Shown here: in pieces, positions 5,514 through 6,826 of the stretch
Layout: every line of letters starts with the position of its first letter
How positions within the stretch are numbered: position 1 is the first letter of the stretch
DNA from: JASFUX01 sp050050115
Lineage (GTDB): Bacteria > Pseudomonadota > Alphaproteobacteria > Caulobacterales > Maricaulaceae
Length of the DNA: 6,826 nucleotides
Reading direction: 5' to 3'
Assembly: GCA_050050115.1 (NCBI GenBank)
Contig: JASFUX010000190.1
Span: 1 to 6,826, forward strand
Notes under the pieces: model-generated
What the model saw: the letters and a program-made list of their open reading frames with translations, nothing else
Database searches by the model: none
What the model was told of the DNA's origin: nothing
Position numbers and translations under genes: made by a program

Positions 5514-5545
5514 ATTCTGTCCAGCTTCCAAACAGGGACATAGCG

Positions 5546-5962
5546 ATGCCGATGACGAAGGACCAATCCTGCGAGCTGCCGACCGGACCGCTTGGCGACG
5601 CGCCGCTCGGCCAGGTCAGCGTCAACGTCCAGGATGTCGATCGCGCGACGGCCTTCTATCGCGACACTTTGGGGATCAAGCACCTGTTCTCGGCCGGCGG
5701 CATGGCCTTTTTCGGCGCAGGCGAGACGCGGTTGATGCTCGCCAAGCCCGAAGCCGAGTTCGCCGGGCCTTCCTCGCCGCTCTACTTCAAGGTCGCCGAC
5801 ATCGAGGCGGCGCACGCCGAGCTGCTCGCTGCGGGGGTGACGTTCCGTCAGGCGCCGGTGATGACCTACGCAGCGGGCGGGCATGAGCTGTGGCTAGCGT
5901 TCTTTTCCGACACCGAAGGCAACACTCACGCCTTGATGGAAGAGCGGCCGACGACGGTTTAG
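5546..5962 (+). CDS. VOC superfamily protein (glyoxalase/bleomycin-resistance/dioxygenase fold)
   Basis: The 138-residue protein is one VOC unit of two beta-alpha-beta-beta-beta modules. The first is GQVSVNVQDVDRATAFYRDTLGI (22-44) with MAFFGAGETRLMLA; the second is SPLYFKVADIEAAHAELLAAGV (77-98) ending LAFFSDTEGNTHALMEE, the usual D-x-x-G-N close of the family. The expected metal positions are not canonical (Q23, Y80, and glutamates near the end), so metal-dependent glyoxalase I activity cannot be assumed; the protein may bind a small molecule or confer tolerance. I use the ATG at 5546, with AGGGA 7 nt upstream. An upstream ATG at 5486 would read through the operator and overlap the MarR start. 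The divergent MarR gene is its probable repressor. Substrate unknown. Confidence 0.9.
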   Translation: MPMTKDQSCELPTGPLGDAPLGQVSVNVQDVDRATAFYRDTLGIKHLFSAGGMAFFGAGETRLMLAKPEAEFAGPSSPLYFKVADIEAAHAELLAAGVTFRQAPVMTYAAGGHELWLAFFSDTEGNTHALMEERPTTV

Positions 5963-6142
5963 GTCATCCGACCCAATGTGCCAGGCGTTGCGGGACTCTT
6001 TGCGGGGCAGTCCCGGTTGACCTTCCCGGCCAATCCGTCGCTGAGTGCGCGTTCGCGGGATTGACGAGAGGGAGCGGCCTCGCCGGCTCGCCGGGAGCCG
6101 CCCGAAGCAGCCTCAAGACAAAACAAAGGCGCGGGAGACCGA
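5963..6142. other. Intergenic region between the VOC gene and the ABC ATPase gene
   Basis: This 180-bp stretch has no credible ORF. It holds the hairpin at 5991-6015 and a second one, CGGCTC with GAGCCG around 5 nt (6084-6100). TTGACC (6017) and TTGACG (6061) resemble -35 boxes, but no matching -10 box is visible. A GGGAG ribosome site (6133-6137) serves the ABC gene. Confidence 0.5.
5991..6015. terminator. Hairpin downstream of the VOC gene, possible terminator
   Basis: CGGGACT and AGTCCCG form a 7-bp perfect stem around an 11-nt loop, starting 29 bp after the VOC stop. No T-run follows, so it is not a classical intrinsic terminator, although GC-rich bacteria often use hairpins lacking one. 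Confidence 0.3.
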
Positions 6143-6826
6143 ATGAGCGAGACCATCCTCGACGTGCGCGGCGTTTCGAAGTCGTTCGACCGCAAGCCGG
6201 CCGTGCGCGAGCTGTCCTTCGCCGTCGAGCGCGGGACGATCTGCGGCTTTCTGGGTCCCAACGGCGCGGGCAAGACCACCACGCTGCGGATGATCCTCGG
6301 CGTCGTAGCGCCGAACGCCGGCGAGATTTCGGTGTTCGGCCAGCCCCCGAGCCCGGCCGTGCGCGACCGCATCGGCTTCCTGCCTGAAGAGCGCGGGCTT
6401 TACCGCAAGATGACGCCGCTTTCGATCATCACCTTCTTTGGTCGGATGAAAGGCATGAAAGCGGACGAGGCGCGCAAGCGCGGCTTCGCGCTGTTGAAAG
6501 ACTACGGCCTCGGCGACGTCGCGACGAAGAAGGTCAAGACCCTGTCCAAGGGCATGGCGCAGAAAGTCCAGATCCTCGCCGCGATCGTGCACGAGCCGGA
6601 GTTCGTGATCCTCGACGAACCCTTCTCGGGCCTTGATCCGGTCAATCAGAAGATCCTCGAAGAGCTGGTCGGCTCGATGCGCGACCGCGGCGCGACGGTG
6701 TTGTTCTCCACCCACGTGATGGAGCACGCCGAGCGGCTCTGTGACCGCATCGTGCTCCTCGCCAAGGGCCGCAAAGTGTTCGACGGCAAAGTCGCCGATG
6801 CGATCGCGCGGGTGCCCCGCCGGGTG
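6143..6826 (+). CDS. ABC transporter ATP-binding protein, NatA/YhaQ-like, cut by window edge
   Basis: 228 residues are visible and the frame is still open at the right edge. In order: Walker A GPNGAGKTT (38-46), the Q-loop region GFLPEERGLYRKMT (78-91), the signature LSKGMAQK (134-141, for LSGGQ), Walker B FVILDEP (154-160), D-loop SGLDP (162-166) and H-loop His191 (STHVMEHAE). LPEERGLY in place of a Q-loop glutamine is characteristic of the NatA/YhaQ branch, whose members usually carry a C-terminal DUF4162-like extension and pair with an ABC-2 type permease; both would lie beyond the window. The role is therefore ATP-driven export across the inner membrane; sodium or drug efflux is only a family-level guess. 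The ATG at 6143 has GGGAG 5 nt upstream. It is separated from the VOC gene by 180 bp and is probably its own transcription unit. Confidence 0.93.
   Translation, partial: MSETILDVRGVSKSFDRKPAVRELSFAVERGTICGFLGPNGAGKTTTLRMILGVVAPNAGEISVFGQPPSPAVRDRIGFLPEERGLYRKMTPLSIITFFGRMKGMKADEARKRGFALLKDYGLGDVATKKVKTLSKGMAQKVQILAAIVHEPEFVILDEPFSGLDPVNQKILEELVGSMRDRGATVLFSTHVMEHAERLCDRIVLLAKGRKVFDGKVADAIARVPRRV

Noticed and set aside
5486..5545. VOC gene starting at the ATG at 5486
   Set aside because: The extra 20 residues run across the operator palindrome and overlap the MarR start. They have no family counterpart, and the ATG at 5546 has a ribosome site.
5890..6387. Plus-strand frame running from the end of the VOC gene into the ABC gene
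   Set aside because: It overlaps two well-supported genes in another frame and has an Arg-rich, low-complexity product.
6113..6727. Minus-strand open frame opposite the ABC ATPase
   Set aside because: All ABC motifs are on the plus strand. The antisense product is His/Arg-rich with no recognisable domain.

Overview
The window comes from a GC-rich bacterium, most likely an alphaproteobacterium of the Caulobacterales/Maricaulales/Parvularculales kind. That placement is an inference from codon use, from the small membrane-protein plus XRE-regulator operon, and from the two-repeat lipocalin-like hydrolase N-terminus, all of which resemble genes I associate with that group. The sequence alone does not prove a taxon. 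There are twelve protein genes, no rRNA or tRNA gene and no CRISPR array.

Bases 1-2954 hold one minus-strand operon. It reads, in transcription order, four related four-helix membrane proteins (2954-1005), a 70-residue XRE/Cro-type regulator (1000-788), and a secreted alpha/beta hydrolase cut off by the left window edge (784-1). The four membrane proteins share the motif R-x-DEV-x-KEA-x-KFA after helix 2 and end in W(W)IAKR or a close variant. Junctions become tight downstream (79, 32, 33, 4 and 3 bp), and a palindrome AAGTATACTT sits just upstream of the first gene.

Bases 3007-4981 form a transposable element of the IS1595 type. Imperfect 38-bp terminal inverted repeats (31 of 38 positions match) enclose a complete transposase gene, a 45-residue accessory gene and, on the opposite strand, a 217-residue passenger gene with a RusA-like GDLDN motif. 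The passenger is visibly less GC-rich than the flanks. The outer 18 bp of each terminal repeat is itself a palindrome with the core CAAGTACACTTG, close to the palindrome of the neighbouring operon. No convincing 8-bp target duplication is visible.

Bases 5026-5962 hold a divergent pair, a MarR-family regulator (minus) and a VOC/glyoxalase-superfamily protein (plus), around a 23-bp imperfect palindrome that is a good candidate for the MarR operator. Bases 5963-6142 hold two small hairpins but no gene. From 6143 to the right edge runs the ATPase of a NatA/YhaQ-like ABC transporter, incomplete at its C-terminus.

The observations most worth pursuing are the RusA-like passenger carried by an insertion sequence, the operator-like palindromes built into the ends of that element beside a repressor-linked operon, and the four-fold tandem expansion of the DEVxKEA membrane family.
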